A stretch of 64,000 bases of DNA from Streptomyces olivaceus (GTDB lineage: Bacteria; Actinomycetota; Actinomycetes; Streptomycetales; Streptomycetaceae). A program made the translations under genes and the position numbers. Shown in pieces: positions 36,610 to 48,602 of this stretch. Each line of letters opens with the position of its first letter. The stretch's first letter is position 1. Under the pieces are notes generated by a model that saw only the letters and a program-made list of their open reading frames with translations, did no database searches and was not told the origin of the DNA. Location of the stretch: assembly GCF_000721235.1 (NCBI RefSeq), contig NZ_JOFH01000009.1, forward strand, positions 124,001 to 188,000, written 5' to 3'.

Positions 36610-37611
36610 ATGGCGGGAACGCTGGGAGTGCTGGGAGCGCTGGGTCTGGAGGACACGCACGAGGCGGCGTACCGCGCCCTGGTGTCCGTGGGCGCGGCCG
36701 ACGTGCCCGATCTGGCCCGGCGGCTGGCGCGCGGTGAGCGGGACACCGAGGGTGCGCTGCGCCGGCTGGAGCAGCACGGGCTCGCCGCTCGGTCCTCGGC
36801 CCGGCCGGGCCGCTGGGTCGCCGCCCCGCCGGGCGTCGCGCTGGGCGCCCTGCTCACCCGGCAGCGGCACGAGCTGGAGAAGGCGGAGCTGGCGGCGGCG
36901 CTGCTGGCGGAGGAGTACCGGGCAGCGGCGGCCAAGCCCGCGGTGCACGACCTGGTGGAGGTGGTGACCGGCGGCGCGGCGGTCGCCCAGCGCTTCCTCC
37001 AGCTCCGGCTGGGCGCGCGCGACGAGGTGTGCGCGCTGGTCACCGGTGCCCCGGTCGTCGTGACCGGCGTGGGGAACGACGCCGAGGAGCAGGCCGCCGA
37101 CCGCTCCGTCCGCTACCGGGTGGTCGTCGAGCGGTCCGTCCTCGACCAGCCGTCCGGCATCACCGAGCTGACCGCCGCACTGGGCCGGGACGAGCAGGTC
37201 CGGGTGGTGGACCGGGTGCCGGCCAAGCTGGTCGTCGCCGACCGGTCGCTCGCCCTGGTGCCGCTGGCCTCGCACTCCTCGGAGCCGGCCGCGCTGGTGG
37301 TGCACGCCGGCGGCCTGCTGGAGCTGCTGTCCGGGCTGTTCGAGTCGGTGTGGCGGGACGCCCTCCCGCTGCGGCTCGGCACGTCCGGCGTGACCGAGCA
37401 CGGTCCGCGGGAGCCGGACGGCACGGATCTGGAGATCCTCTCCCTGCTGCTGGCCGGGCTGACGGACGCGAGCGTCGCCAAGCAGCTCGACCTGGGCCTG
37501 CGGACCGTGCAGCGGCGGGTGAAGCACCTGATGGAGCTGGCCGGGGTCACCACCAGGCTCCAGCTGGGCTGGCACGCCTACGAACGCGACTGGGTGGCCA
37601 GAAAACCCTGA
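36610..37611 (+). CDS. LuxR-type regulator with TrmB-like N-terminal helix-turn-helix
   Basis: This 333-residue protein has an N-terminal winged-helix region (EDTHEAAYRALVSVGAADVPDLARRLARGERDTEGALRRLEQHGLAA, TrmB-like), a middle domain, and a C-terminal LuxR HTH (DGTDLEILSLLLAGLTDASVAKQLDLGLRTVQRRVKHLM). Many Streptomyces proteins of this layout regulate secondary metabolism. ATG at 36610 is preceded by GGGGAGGG. It is divergent from the PP2C-like gene across 299 nt in which I saw no other gene. Confidence 0.85.
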   Translation: MAGTLGVLGALGLEDTHEAAYRALVSVGAADVPDLARRLARGERDTEGALRRLEQHGLAARSSARPGRWVAAPPGVALGALLTRQRHELEKAELAAALLAEEYRAAAAKPAVHDLVEVVTGGAAVAQRFLQLRLGARDEVCALVTGAPVVVTGVGNDAEEQAADRSVRYRVVVERSVLDQPSGITELTAALGRDEQVRVVDRVPAKLVVADRSLALVPLASHSSEPAALVVHAGGLLELLSGLFESVWRDALPLRLGTSGVTEHGPREPDGTDLEILSLLLAGLTDASVAKQLDLGLRTVQRRVKHLMELAGVTTRLQLGWHAYERDWVARKP

Positions 37612-37616
37612 CCGCC

Positions 37617-37640
37617 GGCCGGGGCGGGCGCCGCCCGGCC
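37617..37640 (+). terminator. Hairpin after the LuxR-type regulator
   Basis: GGCCGGG/CCCGGCC and an inner CGG/CCG pair with one bulged G and a 3-nt loop, starting 5 nt after the stop codon. Confidence 0.5.
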
Positions 37641-37652
37641 TCCGCCATTGCA

Positions 37653-37760
37653 CGGACCGCGCCCGGCACCCCCTCCTCGCGGACCGCGCCCGGGTGCCCC
37701 GCCTCGCGGACCGCGCCCGGCGTCCCCGTTTCGCGGACCGCGCCGGGCTCCGGCACCCTG
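37653..37760. repeat. 27-bp tandem repeat, four copies, upstream of DUF456 gene
   Basis: The 14-bp core cggaccgcgcccgg starts at 37653, 37680, 37707 and 37734, always 27 nt apart, each followed by 13 varying nt; the fourth copy has lost a C in its core. The array ends just before the DUF456 start codon at 37766. It could be read as a 9-residue repeat but no frame with a start and RBS supports a protein. Confidence 0.85.
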
Positions 37761-37765
37761 GACGG

Positions 37766-38248
37766 ATGGGAGCGTGGGACCTCCTGCTGGCCGGCCTGGT
37801 GATCCTGCTCGGGCTGTGCGGCATCCTGCTCCCCGGCATGCCCGGGTCGTGGCTGGTGTGGGCCGGGGTCCTGTGGTGGGCCCTGAAGGATCCGCGGCCG
37901 CTCGCGTGGGCGGTGTTCGTCGGCGCCACCGCCGTACTGCTGCTGTCCCGGGCGGTGCGCTGGGCGCTGCCGAGCCGCAGGAGACGCCGCGACGAGGCCA
38001 TGCGCCGGCTCACGGCGTACGGGGGTGCGGGCGCCGTCCTCGGCTTCGTCCTGCTCCCGGTGCTCGGCGCGGTCCCGGGCTTCCTGGGCGGCATCTACCT
38101 CGCCGAGCGGCTGCGTCTTGGCCGGCACGGCGAGGCGATGGCGTCGTTGCGTACGGCGCTGCGCACGGGCGGCGCCGACGTGCTGGTGGAACTGTTCGCC
38201 TGCCTGCTGATCACCGGAGCGTGGCTGGGCGCGGTCCTTGCGGGGTGA
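37766..38248 (+). CDS. DUF456 membrane protein
   Basis: This 160-residue protein has four to five hydrophobic segments and the DUF456 pattern (LAGLVILLGLCGILLPGMPG; AVPGFLGGIYLAERLRLG, where GxxxGP/Gly turns repeat). The family is widespread and of unknown function. ATG at 37766 directly follows a 27-bp repeat array. The 3-prime end overlaps the convergent alkyltransferase gene by 38 nt. Confidence 0.84.
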   Translation: MGAWDLLLAGLVILLGLCGILLPGMPGSWLVWAGVLWWALKDPRPLAWAVFVGATAVLLLSRAVRWALPSRRRRRDEAMRRLTAYGGAGAVLGFVLLPVLGAVPGFLGGIYLAERLRLGRHGEAMASLRTALRTGGADVLVELFACLLITGAWLGAVLAG

Positions 38249-38744
38249 GCGGGGCGCCCTCCAGCGACAGCAGCCGGGTCTTGCGCTCCAGGCCGCCCGC
38301 GTACCCGGTCAGGGAGCCGTCGGCGCCGATCACGCGGTGGCAGGGGCGCAGGATGAGGAGCGGATTGGCGCCGATCGCACCGCCCACGGCGCGTACGGCG
38401 GGCCGGGAGGCGCCGATGCGGGCGGCGATCTCGCCGTATGTCGTGGTCGCCCCGTAGGGGATGTCGTCCAGGGCGGCCCACACGCGTTCCCGGAAGGCGG
38501 TGCCCTCGGCGCGCAGCGGCAGGCGGAAGGCGGTCAGCTCCCCGGCGAAGTAGGCGGCGAGCTGCTCCCCGGCCGCCCGGAAGGGCCCGGCGTCGTGCCG
38601 CCGGCCGTCCTGGACGCTGCGGCCGCCCTTCTGGCCGGGCACGGACAGCGAGGTGAGTGCGCCGTCCGGTCCGGCGGTCAGCAGCAGCCGCCCGACGGGA
38701 CTGTCGATCTCGTGCCAGTAGTGCCGGTGGGTGGGGGTGGTCAT
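38211..38744 (-). CDS. ogt: Methylated-DNA--protein-cysteine methyltransferase
   Basis: This 177-residue protein repairs O6-methylguanine by moving the alkyl group to its own Cys. The motif PCHRVIGADGSLTGYAGG (acceptor Cys in PCHRV) and the upstream IPYGATTTYGEIAARIG helix-turn-helix are clear. The end overlaps the DUF456 gene tail-to-tail by 38 nt. Start ATG at 38744. Confidence 0.93.
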   Translation of the reverse strand: MTTPTHRHYWHEIDSPVGRLLLTAGPDGALTSLSVPGQKGGRSVQDGRRHDAGPFRAAGEQLAAYFAGELTAFRLPLRAEGTAFRERVWAALDDIPYGATTTYGEIAARIGASRPAVRAVGGAIGANPLLILRPCHRVIGADGSLTGYAGGLERKTRLLSLEGAPLTPQGPRPATLR

Positions 38745-38803
38745 CGGTCCTTCTCCCGCTCTCCTGCTGCCCGCAGGTGCCTCAGGGCGTACGTCGTCCA
38801 GTC

Positions 38804-38833
38804 TCCGCCAGACCGGGGGGCCGGGCTGGCGGA
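38804..38833 (-). terminator. Hairpin downstream of rsgA
   Basis: TCCGCCAGACCGG and CCGGGCTGGCGGA pair with one mismatch around a GGGG loop, 34 nt past the rsgA stop (38868) on the minus strand. Confidence 0.55.
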
Positions 38834-38867
38834 AATCGGACATCGCGTTGCGGCGGGGGTGACCGGA

Positions 38868-39992
38868 CTACCGCATGCCGCCGCCCCGCTTGGCCTCCAT
38901 GGCCGCCTTGCCGAGGGCGCCCCGGCGCTTCCACTCCTTGCGCAGTTCGGCCCGGACCCGGGCGTCGGTCTTGGCGACGATGCGCTGGTTCTCGCGCATG
39001 AGCTTGCGGTAGCTGTCCAGCCGCCGCTCGGGCAGTTCGCCGTCGTCGATGGCGGCGAGGACCGCGCAGCCGGGCTCGGTCCCGTGGGCGCAGTCGTGGA
39101 ACCGGCAGCGCTCGGCCAGTTCCGCGATCTCGGCGAACACCTGCTCCACCCCGGTGTTCGCGTCCCACAGCCCGACGCCCCGCAGCCCCGGGGTGTCGAT
39201 CAGCACTCCCCCGCCCGGCAGGACGAGGAGGTTGCGGGTGGTGGTGGTGTGCCGCCCCTTGCCGTCGACGTCGCGGATCGCCCGCACGTCCATGACGTCC
39301 GCGCCGAGCAGCGCGTTGGCGAGGGTGGACTTGCCGGCGCCGGACTGCCCTAGGAGCACCGCCGTGCCGCCGGCGACGGTGGCGGCGAGGACGTCGAGCC
39401 CCTCCCCCTGCTCGGCGCTGACGGACAGCACCTGCACGCCGGGCGCGGCGCTCTCCACGTCCTGGACGAGGTGGGACAGGGTCACCGGGTCGGGGACGAG
39501 GTCGGCCTTGGTGAGGACGACCAGGGGCTGCGCCCCCGATTCCCAGGCGAGGGCGAGGAACCGTTCGATCCGGGCGAGGTCCGGGTCGGCCGCGAGCGAC
39601 ACGGCGACGATCGCGTGGTCGACGTTGGCGGCGAGGATCTGCCCCTCGGACCGCTTGGAGGAGGTGGAGCGCACGAACGCGGTACGGCGTGGCAGACACG
39701 TCCGGACGTGGCGCGGGTCGCCGTCCGGTTCGACGGCGACCCAGTCACCGGTGCAGACGACCCGCAGGGGGTCGTTGGGGGTGACGAACGCGGTGTCGGC
39801 CCGCAGCACGCCGTCGGCGGTGGCGACGTCGCACTGCCCGCGGTCGACGCGGACGACCCTGCCGGGCAGGCAGCCCTGCTCGGCGTACGGGGCGAACTCG
39901 GCCTCCCGGTCCGCGTCCCAGCCGTAGGGGGCGAGCGGATGCGAGGGGGACGGACTCGGAAGAGAAGACGAAGACAAGGGGTGACCCTTCAC
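38868..39992 (-). CDS. rsgA: Ribosome small-subunit GTPase RsgA (YjeQ)
   Basis: This 374-residue circularly permuted GTPase helps 30S maturation. OB-fold at the N-terminus; G4 VLTKADL precedes G1 GQSGAGKSTLANALLG and G3 DTPGLRG, the permuted order; the C-terminal zinc site reads C ... CRFHDCAHGTEPGC. It has about 20 extra Ser/Pro residues at the N-terminus. The GTG at 39992 lacks a strong RBS; the start could lie a little further down. Confidence 0.93.
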   Translation of the reverse strand: MKGHPLSSSSLPSPSPSHPLAPYGWDADREAEFAPYAEQGCLPGRVVRVDRGQCDVATADGVLRADTAFVTPNDPLRVVCTGDWVAVEPDGDPRHVRTCLPRRTAFVRSTSSKRSEGQILAANVDHAIVAVSLAADPDLARIERFLALAWESGAQPLVVLTKADLVPDPVTLSHLVQDVESAAPGVQVLSVSAEQGEGLDVLAATVAGGTAVLLGQSGAGKSTLANALLGADVMDVRAIRDVDGKGRHTTTTRNLLVLPGGGVLIDTPGLRGVGLWDANTGVEQVFAEIAELAERCRFHDCAHGTEPGCAVLAAIDDGELPERRLDSYRKLMRENQRIVAKTDARVRAELRKEWKRRGALGKAAMEAKRGGGMR

Positions 39993-40043
39993 AAGGGTGG
40001 CACCGGCACCGCGCGCACGGGCGCGGGAGGATGAATGGTGAGG

Positions 40044-40115
40044 TCAGCCGGTGGCCACAGAGGTGGACTTGACGAACTTCCGGACGTGGGCAGCGCCCAC
40101 CGCGATGACAGTCAT
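40044..40115 (-). CDS. 23-residue small ORF upstream of rsgA
   Basis: An ATG at 40115 opens a 24-codon frame (starting MTVIAVGAAHVRK, then a short basic/Ser-Thr end, stop at 40044) between the rsgA start and the divergently placed upstream space; same strand as rsgA and 51 nt before it. GGGGGTG lies before the ATG. Codon use is plain Streptomyces. It may be a leader peptide or small protein; only comparison with relatives could tell. No ORF-length filter would catch it. Confidence 0.45.
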   Translation of the reverse strand: MTVIAVGAAHVRKFVKSTSVATG

Positions 40116-40261
40116 CAGTCACACCCCCGCTCTGCTCGGACGGCCGCAGCCGTCGGTCTTCGGCCGTCCTCCGGCCAGTCCCGCATCCTAGGAGTGGCGG
40201 GCCCGCGGACGCCAGGCAATAAAAACCGCCCTCCGCCGCCGGGGAACCGCGCCGGGGCGGG

Positions 40262-41797
40262 CTACCCGCAGTCCCGGCCGTTCAGGGTGAAGTCGTGCGG
40301 CGGGGTGTTCCCGTCGTGCCAGGTGGCGAGGAAGCCGAAGGTGAGGGTGGAGCCCGCGGGGACGGACCGGTTGTAGTCGGCGGCGGTGGCGGTGACGCGG
40401 GAGCCGTCCTGGGTGTGGCTCGCGTCCCACATCCGGTCGACGCGCTGGCCGTCGGGGAAGGTCCAGGCGACCTGCCAGGAGTCGAGGGCGTCGGCGGTGG
40501 TGACGCTGACGGCGGCCTGGAAACCGTCGGGCCACTGGCCCGCGAGGTCGTAGCGGACCGTGCACCCGGCGACGGGGGCCGCCGCCGGCGGGGCCCCGGC
40601 GGGCGCGGTGGGGGTGGCGGTGCCCTGGGGCTCCGGGTCGGGGCCCGGGTCCGCGGACCGCGCGGAGGCCCCGGACCGCGCGGAGGCCGCGGACGTCGCG
40701 GGCGTCGCGCCGGTGCTCGTGGGGGCGGCCGGAAGCGTCTCCGGCGGCGTTTCGGGGCCCGCCGGGGACGGCGGGGGCGTGGACGGGGGCGAGGGGACGG
40801 TGGCCGCGCGGCCGTCCACGGTGTCGGCGGGCGCGGCGGCGTCCTCGGCGGTGGCGCCGAAGGGCATCAGGGAGACGGTGAGGGCCAGCAGGGACACCAG
40901 GACGGCCGTGGCGAGCAGGCTCGCGCGCACGAGGCGGGCACGGCGGGTGCCGTCGGGCGCGGCGTCGGCGGGGCCGTCGTCGGCGGGTCCGGGGCGTCCG
41001 GCGGCGAGCCGCGCCTCGGCCGCGCGGCGGCGGCGTTCGAGGTAGGCGTGCCCGCCCCAGCCGAGCACGCCGGAGGCGAGGGCCGCGGGCAGGCCGGTGC
41101 CGTGCGGGCGCAGGCAGGCCGCGGCCTCGGCGCAGTCCGGGCAGGTCGTCAGGTGGTCGGAGAGGTCGTCGGGGATGTCGGCTCCGGGCGACCTGGTGAC
41201 CGCGTCGAGGAGGCGGGCGTAGGCGCGGCACCCGGCGGACGGCGGTGCGTCGACGTGGCCGCGGCGGCAGCGGTCCCGGAACACCTCGCGCACCTGGGCG
41301 AGTTCGTCGGACACGGTGGCCGGGTCGAGGCCGAGCCGGCGGGCCACCACGGCCGTCGGCAGGGCCTCCACGTCGGCCAGCCACAGCAGTTCGGCGTCCG
41401 CGGCCTGCATGTCCCGCAGGCCGCGCAGGGCGAGCGGGCGGCCGGGCGGGGGCCCGGCGTACCGGGCGGCCCGGTCGGAGTGCAGCCAGCGCCGCAGGTC
41501 GCCGTCGAGTTCGTGGCCGCGCCCGGCCTCCTCCCAGGCCGCCGCGGTGGTACGGACGGCGGTCAGCAGCAGCGGGACGCGCGGCAGCCGCGAGGGGTGC
41601 CGGGCGGACCCGCGGGCGGCGGCGGTCGCCTCGGCGGCGCGGACCTCGCGCAGGCCGTGGTCGAGGGCCTCGGCGGCCAGCCGGGCGGCCGCCTCGGAGC
41701 CCGCCGTGCACAGGTCGGCGTAGGAGAGCACCGTGTCCCGGCTCTCGGCGAGCAGCGCCGCCTCTGCGGCGTCCTTGGGGCTCGGCGCGTCGGGCAT
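40262..41797 (-). CDS. Sigma-like / zinc-finger / transmembrane / cellulose-binding fusion
   Basis: This 511-residue protein has an unusual domain order. Residues about 1-195 look like a degenerate sigma factor (the region LPTAVVARRLGLDPATVSDELAQV is sigma-4-like HTH). Then comes an H-x3-C-x2-C anti-sigma zinc motif (HLTTCPDCAEAAACL), one TM helix near residue 300 (ASLLATAVLVSLLALTVSL), a Pro/Ala/Ser/Thr linker, and a C-terminal domain (GCTVRYDLAGQWPDGFQAAV ... WTFPDGQRV ... LTFGFLATW) of the CBM2 cellulose-binding type outside the cell. AGGAG precedes the ATG. It may sense polysaccharide. Confidence 0.78.
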   Translation of the reverse strand: MPDAPSPKDAAEAALLAESRDTVLSYADLCTAGSEAAARLAAEALDHGLREVRAAEATAAARGSARHPSRLPRVPLLLTAVRTTAAAWEEAGRGHELDGDLRRWLHSDRAARYAGPPPGRPLALRGLRDMQAADAELLWLADVEALPTAVVARRLGLDPATVSDELAQVREVFRDRCRRGHVDAPPSAGCRAYARLLDAVTRSPGADIPDDLSDHLTTCPDCAEAAACLRPHGTGLPAALASGVLGWGGHAYLERRRRAAEARLAAGRPGPADDGPADAAPDGTRRARLVRASLLATAVLVSLLALTVSLMPFGATAEDAAAPADTVDGRAATVPSPPSTPPPSPAGPETPPETLPAAPTSTGATPATSAASARSGASARSADPGPDPEPQGTATPTAPAGAPPAAAPVAGCTVRYDLAGQWPDGFQAAVSVTTADALDSWQVAWTFPDGQRVDRMWDASHTQDGSRVTATAADYNRSVPAGSTLTFGFLATWHDGNTPPHDFTLNGRDCG

Positions 41798-41980
41798 CGG
41801 ACTCCTGCATCCACTGCGTCCACGGGCGAGGCCAACTCACCACAGGGATCGACGGAGTTGGGCAGGGCCGGCCTCACGGCAAGCGCGTAGCCTGTCATGT
41901 CTCCGGCCCGGCTGACAAGCGTCGTGCGCCGGTTGTCCGCCGCCCTCGCGCGGGCGTGCGCCCGCCGCCCTCCGGGTCTC

Positions 41981-45428
<3,448 letters not shown>

Positions 45429-45432
<4 letters not shown>

Positions 45433-45557
45433 GACGGATCACCGGCCGCGTCGGTGAGGTACGGGGGCTCCGTGTGGTACTCGGGCTTCGCCCGGTGCGC
45501 GGGTGCGCGTCGGCGCTGGTCCTCGCCGGGCGCGGGGGCGGTGTCCGTGTCGCTCAT
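45429..45557 (-). CDS. 42-residue small protein coupled to the PEP-mutase-like gene
   Basis: A frame from ATG 45557 (MSDTDTAPAPGEDQRRRAPA) ends in a stop that overlaps the next start by 4 nt (GTGA), so it is probably translated and coupled. The peptide is charged, without Cys or hydrophobic segments, and ends EPPYLTDAAGDPS. A longer frame upstream reads through repeated sequence without a start site. Unrecognised. Confidence 0.5.
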
Positions 45558-45780
45558 GCCCCGAACGGTAGGCGCCGGTCGCTTCGGCGGCGGCCGAACT
45601 GTCACCGCCGGACGCGGGAACGCGGCCTCCGGCGTCGCGTGCCTCCGGCGTCGGGTGCCTCCGGCGTCGCGGCCGTGGCATCCCGGCGGTGGCGTGGCAA
45701 CGGTGGCGTCGCGGCACGGACTTCCGCTGCGGGCTGCGGGAGGAAACACCTGCGCCCGTGCACGCGGGACGCGGGACGCG
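45558..45780. repeat. Intergenic repeat region between the small ORF and the response regulator
   Basis: About 220 nt without a supported gene. Three near-identical copies of gcctccggcgtcg at about 45626-45672 are followed by cggtggcgtggcaacggtggcgtcgcggcac, which repeats ggtggcgt. The region follows the response regulator gene and could end its transcript or carry the promoter for the small ORF. Confidence 0.6.
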
Positions 45781-46440
45781 TCAGGTCACCAACCCGTGGC
45801 GGTAGGCGTAGACGACCGCCTGCACGCGGTCGCGCAGGTCGAGCTTGGTCAGGATGCGGGAGACGAAGGTCTTGACGGTCTCCGGGCTGATCACCAGTTC
45901 CGCGGCGATCTCGCCGTTGGACAGGCCCTCCGCGATGAGGCGCAGGACCTCCGTCTCGCGGGGTGTCAGCGGGATCTCCCGCGCCGCGCCCTCGGCGGGC
46001 CGGATCCGCGCGGCGTACCGGCCGACCAGGCGGCGCGTCACGTCGGGGTCGAGCAGGGCCTGGCCCATGGCCACGGTGCGGATGCCGTGCAGCAGCCGGT
46101 CCGGCGGCGCGTCCTTGAGCAGGAAGCCGCTCGCGCCCGCGCGCAGCGCCTCGTACACGTACTCGTCGAGGTTGAACGTCGTCACCACGAGCACCTTGAC
46201 GGGGTGGGCCACGCCCTCCCCGGCCAGGATCCGGGTGGCCGCGATGCCGTCGAGCACGGGCATGCGCACGTCCATCACCACGACGTCGGGCTTCACCTCG
46301 CCGGCCAGGTCCACCGCGGCCTGCCCGTCCCCGCACTGGCCGGCCACCTCCAGGTCGGGCTGGGCGTCGACGATCGTCGCGAGACCGGCGCGGATCATCA
46401 CCTGGTCGTCGACGATCAGGACCCGGACCGGCGCGCTCAT
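45781..46440 (-). CDS. NarL/LuxR-type response regulator
   Basis: This 219-residue regulator has a receiver (VLIVDDQVMIRAG; phospho-Asp in VVVMDVRMP; LLKDAP with Lys) and a LuxR HTH (LTPRETEVLRLIAEGLSNGEIAAELVISPETVKTFVSRIL). The start overlaps the stop of the kinase gene by 4 nt. With the kinase and a CPBP protease it forms a three-gene unit. Confidence 0.93.
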   Translation of the reverse strand: MSAPVRVLIVDDQVMIRAGLATIVDAQPDLEVAGQCGDGQAAVDLAGEVKPDVVVMDVRMPVLDGIAATRILAGEGVAHPVKVLVVTTFNLDEYVYEALRAGASGFLLKDAPPDRLLHGIRTVAMGQALLDPDVTRRLVGRYAARIRPAEGAAREIPLTPRETEVLRLIAEGLSNGEIAAELVISPETVKTFVSRILTKLDLRDRVQAVVYAYRHGLVT

Positions 46441-47594
46441 GCGACGCTCCCCCCGGGTATCCGCGCCCGGACGACGAAGCCGCCCCCGTCCCGGCGGCCC
46501 GCGCTGAACTGGCCGCCCAGGACGTCGACCCGCTCCTTGAGTCCGGCCAGTCCCCGTCCGCTGCCGCCGGGGGACGCCGCCCCCGTGCCCGAGCCGTCCG
46601 TGCCCACTTCCACCGTGATCTCCCTTTCGCCGTGGCGCACCAGGACCGAGGTGTTGCCGCCGTGGTCGTACTTGAGCGCGTTGGTCAGCGCCTCCTGCAC
46701 CACGCGGTAGGCCACGAGGTCGGAACTGCCGGTCGAGGCGGCCGGGGTGCCCTCCTCGGTGAACTCCACGGGCTGCCCGGCCCGGCGCGTCTGCTCGACG
46801 AGCGTGAGCACCCGGCCGACGGGCGGCGTCCTGGGCTCGGCGGTGCCGTGGTCCGGGTTGAGCAGGTCGAGCAGGTGCCGCAGGTCGGTGATGGCGCGGC
46901 GGCCGGTGTCGCTGACGCCCGCCAGTGTCTCGTCGAGCCGCTCGGGCGCGGCGGTCAGGTACCGGGCCGCCTCGGACTGCACGACCATCGCCGTCACGTG
47001 GTGGGTCACCACGTCGTGCAACTCACGGGCGATACGGGCGCGTTCGGCGTTGCGGGCGTCCTCGGCGACCCGGCGCCGGCGGTCGGCCTCCGCGGCGCGG
47101 GCGGAGCGCATCCAGGCGCCGATGCCCCACACCAGGGCCAGCGTCAGGTAGAACGCCACGAACTCGATGACCGCTTCGCCCGGACCGCGCCGGTACATCT
47201 CGGCCGACAGGGCCGCGAACGCCACCGTGCCGCCGATCACGGTGGCGCGCCGGTGACGCTCCAGGTGCATACCGGCGCTCAGCAGGGCGATGGGCAGCAT
47301 GGTGCCGGCGAAGAGGTGGTAGCCGCGGATCTGGTCGAGGGCGAAGCCGGCCGACACCAGCGCGAGGCACACCAGCGGCCACCGGCGGCGCACGGCGATC
47401 GGGACACACTGGAGCACGGCGGCGACGCCGGCCAGCGCGTCGGCGGGCCGGGTCGGCAGGCCGCCGAACTCCGTCCCGTGGCCCTGCAACGAGGGCAGCA
47501 GCGACGCGACGAGGAAGAGCAGCCCGAGCGGGAGGTCCCGGACCGTGACGTCGAGCCGGCGCCACAGTCCCAGGGCCCGTCGGCTGTCGATCAT
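46437..47594 (-). CDS. NarL-type sensor histidine kinase (DesK-like)
   Basis: This 385-residue kinase has about five TM segments in the first 150 residues, the HisKA_3 motif ERARIARELHDVVTHHVTAMVV, an N box (AYRVVQEALTNALKYD) and a G box (GRGLAGLKERV). Sensors with several TM and no large loop often detect membrane state or membrane peptides. The ATG at 47594 overlaps the CPBP stop. Confidence 0.92.
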   Translation of the reverse strand: MIDSRRALGLWRRLDVTVRDLPLGLLFLVASLLPSLQGHGTEFGGLPTRPADALAGVAAVLQCVPIAVRRRWPLVCLALVSAGFALDQIRGYHLFAGTMLPIALLSAGMHLERHRRATVIGGTVAFAALSAEMYRRGPGEAVIEFVAFYLTLALVWGIGAWMRSARAAEADRRRRVAEDARNAERARIARELHDVVTHHVTAMVVQSEAARYLTAAPERLDETLAGVSDTGRRAITDLRHLLDLLNPDHGTAEPRTPPVGRVLTLVEQTRRAGQPVEFTEEGTPAASTGSSDLVAYRVVQEALTNALKYDHGGNTSVLVRHGEREITVEVGTDGSGTGAASPGGSGRGLAGLKERVDVLGGQFSAGRRDGGGFVVRARIPGGSVA

Positions 47595-48442
47595 CGGGGC
47601 AGTGTAGCGGTCGAGTTGGCCGCGGCGGCCGCGCGGGCCGCCCGCCGGGCGCCGAACGGGACGATGTTGCCCCGCCGGTGGGCCAGCCACAGGAACACCA
47701 GCGTCAGCAGCATCCCGAAGCCCACCGAGTACACGCTGCCCTCCGGCCCGAAGTCGCCGCCGGTGAGCAGCTCGGGGCCCGACATGGTGGCGTCCAGCAG
47801 TCCCTTGTTGTCGCCGTTGCCGGAGACCACGACGCTGAAGACGCCGGCCGCGGCGAAGTTCCAGCCGAAGTGCACGCCGATCGTCAGCCACAGGTTGCGG
47901 GTGGCGGCGTACGCGGCGGCGAGCATGAACCCGGCCTCGACGGCGATGGCGACGGCACCCCACAGGGTCGCGTCCTCGTTCAGCAGGTGCGAGAGGCCGA
48001 ACACGATGCCGCTCAGGAGCAGCGCGAGGTACGTGCCGATGTGCTCCTCGACGATCCGGAAGATGACACCCCGGTACACGACCTCCTCGGTCGCGGCGGC
48101 GCCGGCCATGAAGCCGACGAGCCCGATCGCGCCCTGCACCGAGCCCAGGCCGTCGACCTCGTAGTACCCGGCGGCGAAGAGGTTCGTCATGACGGCCGCG
48201 AACATGCCGAAGCCGATCAGGGTTCCCCAGCCGACCTTGGAAACGGCGCCCTTCGGAGCAACGTCCAGGGCCTGACGCCGCTCGGTCCGCCGCACCACCC
48301 AGGCGTACACGAACACGATCAGCGCGGCCGCCGTGAGACCGACGACCAGCGAGAGCCAGTCGTTGTCCTGTACCGCCTGCATGGTGAGACCACCAACGGC
48401 GTAGGCCGCCAGTACGGCCAGGAACTGCCACACGAATCTCAC
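47591..48442 (-). CDS. CPBP-family intramembrane metalloprotease
   Basis: This 283-residue protein has about eight TM segments and the CPBP (Rce1/Abi) motifs: EEVVYRGVIFR (Glu-Glu-x3-Arg), a His in GLSHLLNED and HFGWNFA (H-x3-N). Such proteases cleave or bind membrane peptides and often give self-immunity to bacteriocins. It is first of three overlapping genes with a two-component system, suggesting that the kinase senses a peptide that the protease handles. GTG at 48442 has GAGGAG 6 nt upstream; its stop overlaps the kinase start. Confidence 0.87.
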   Translation of the reverse strand: MRFVWQFLAVLAAYAVGGLTMQAVQDNDWLSLVVGLTAAALIVFVYAWVVRRTERRQALDVAPKGAVSKVGWGTLIGFGMFAAVMTNLFAAGYYEVDGLGSVQGAIGLVGFMAGAAATEEVVYRGVIFRIVEEHIGTYLALLLSGIVFGLSHLLNEDATLWGAVAIAVEAGFMLAAAYAATRNLWLTIGVHFGWNFAAAGVFSVVVSGNGDNKGLLDATMSGPELLTGGDFGPEGSVYSVGFGMLLTLVFLWLAHRRGNIVPFGARRAARAAAAANSTATLPR

Positions 48443-48602
48443 GTGAACTCCTCTGTCGGGCCCGGGACTCGGGTGCCGCGGGCTGCCATGGACGCTACGG
48501 ACCGGGCGGCCTGAGATCGTCACCTCACGGTGGACACCTGGCTGTAGCTCGCACGGGGGACAAGGCGGGTGCGCCGGGCCCGGAAAGCCGTAGCCTGCGG
48601 TC

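Noticed and set aside
38211..38248. Possible sequencing error because of tail-to-tail overlap of DUF456 and alkyltransferase genes
   Set aside because: Both reading frames are intact to natural-looking C-termini; such overlaps also occur at aldO/44626-44663.
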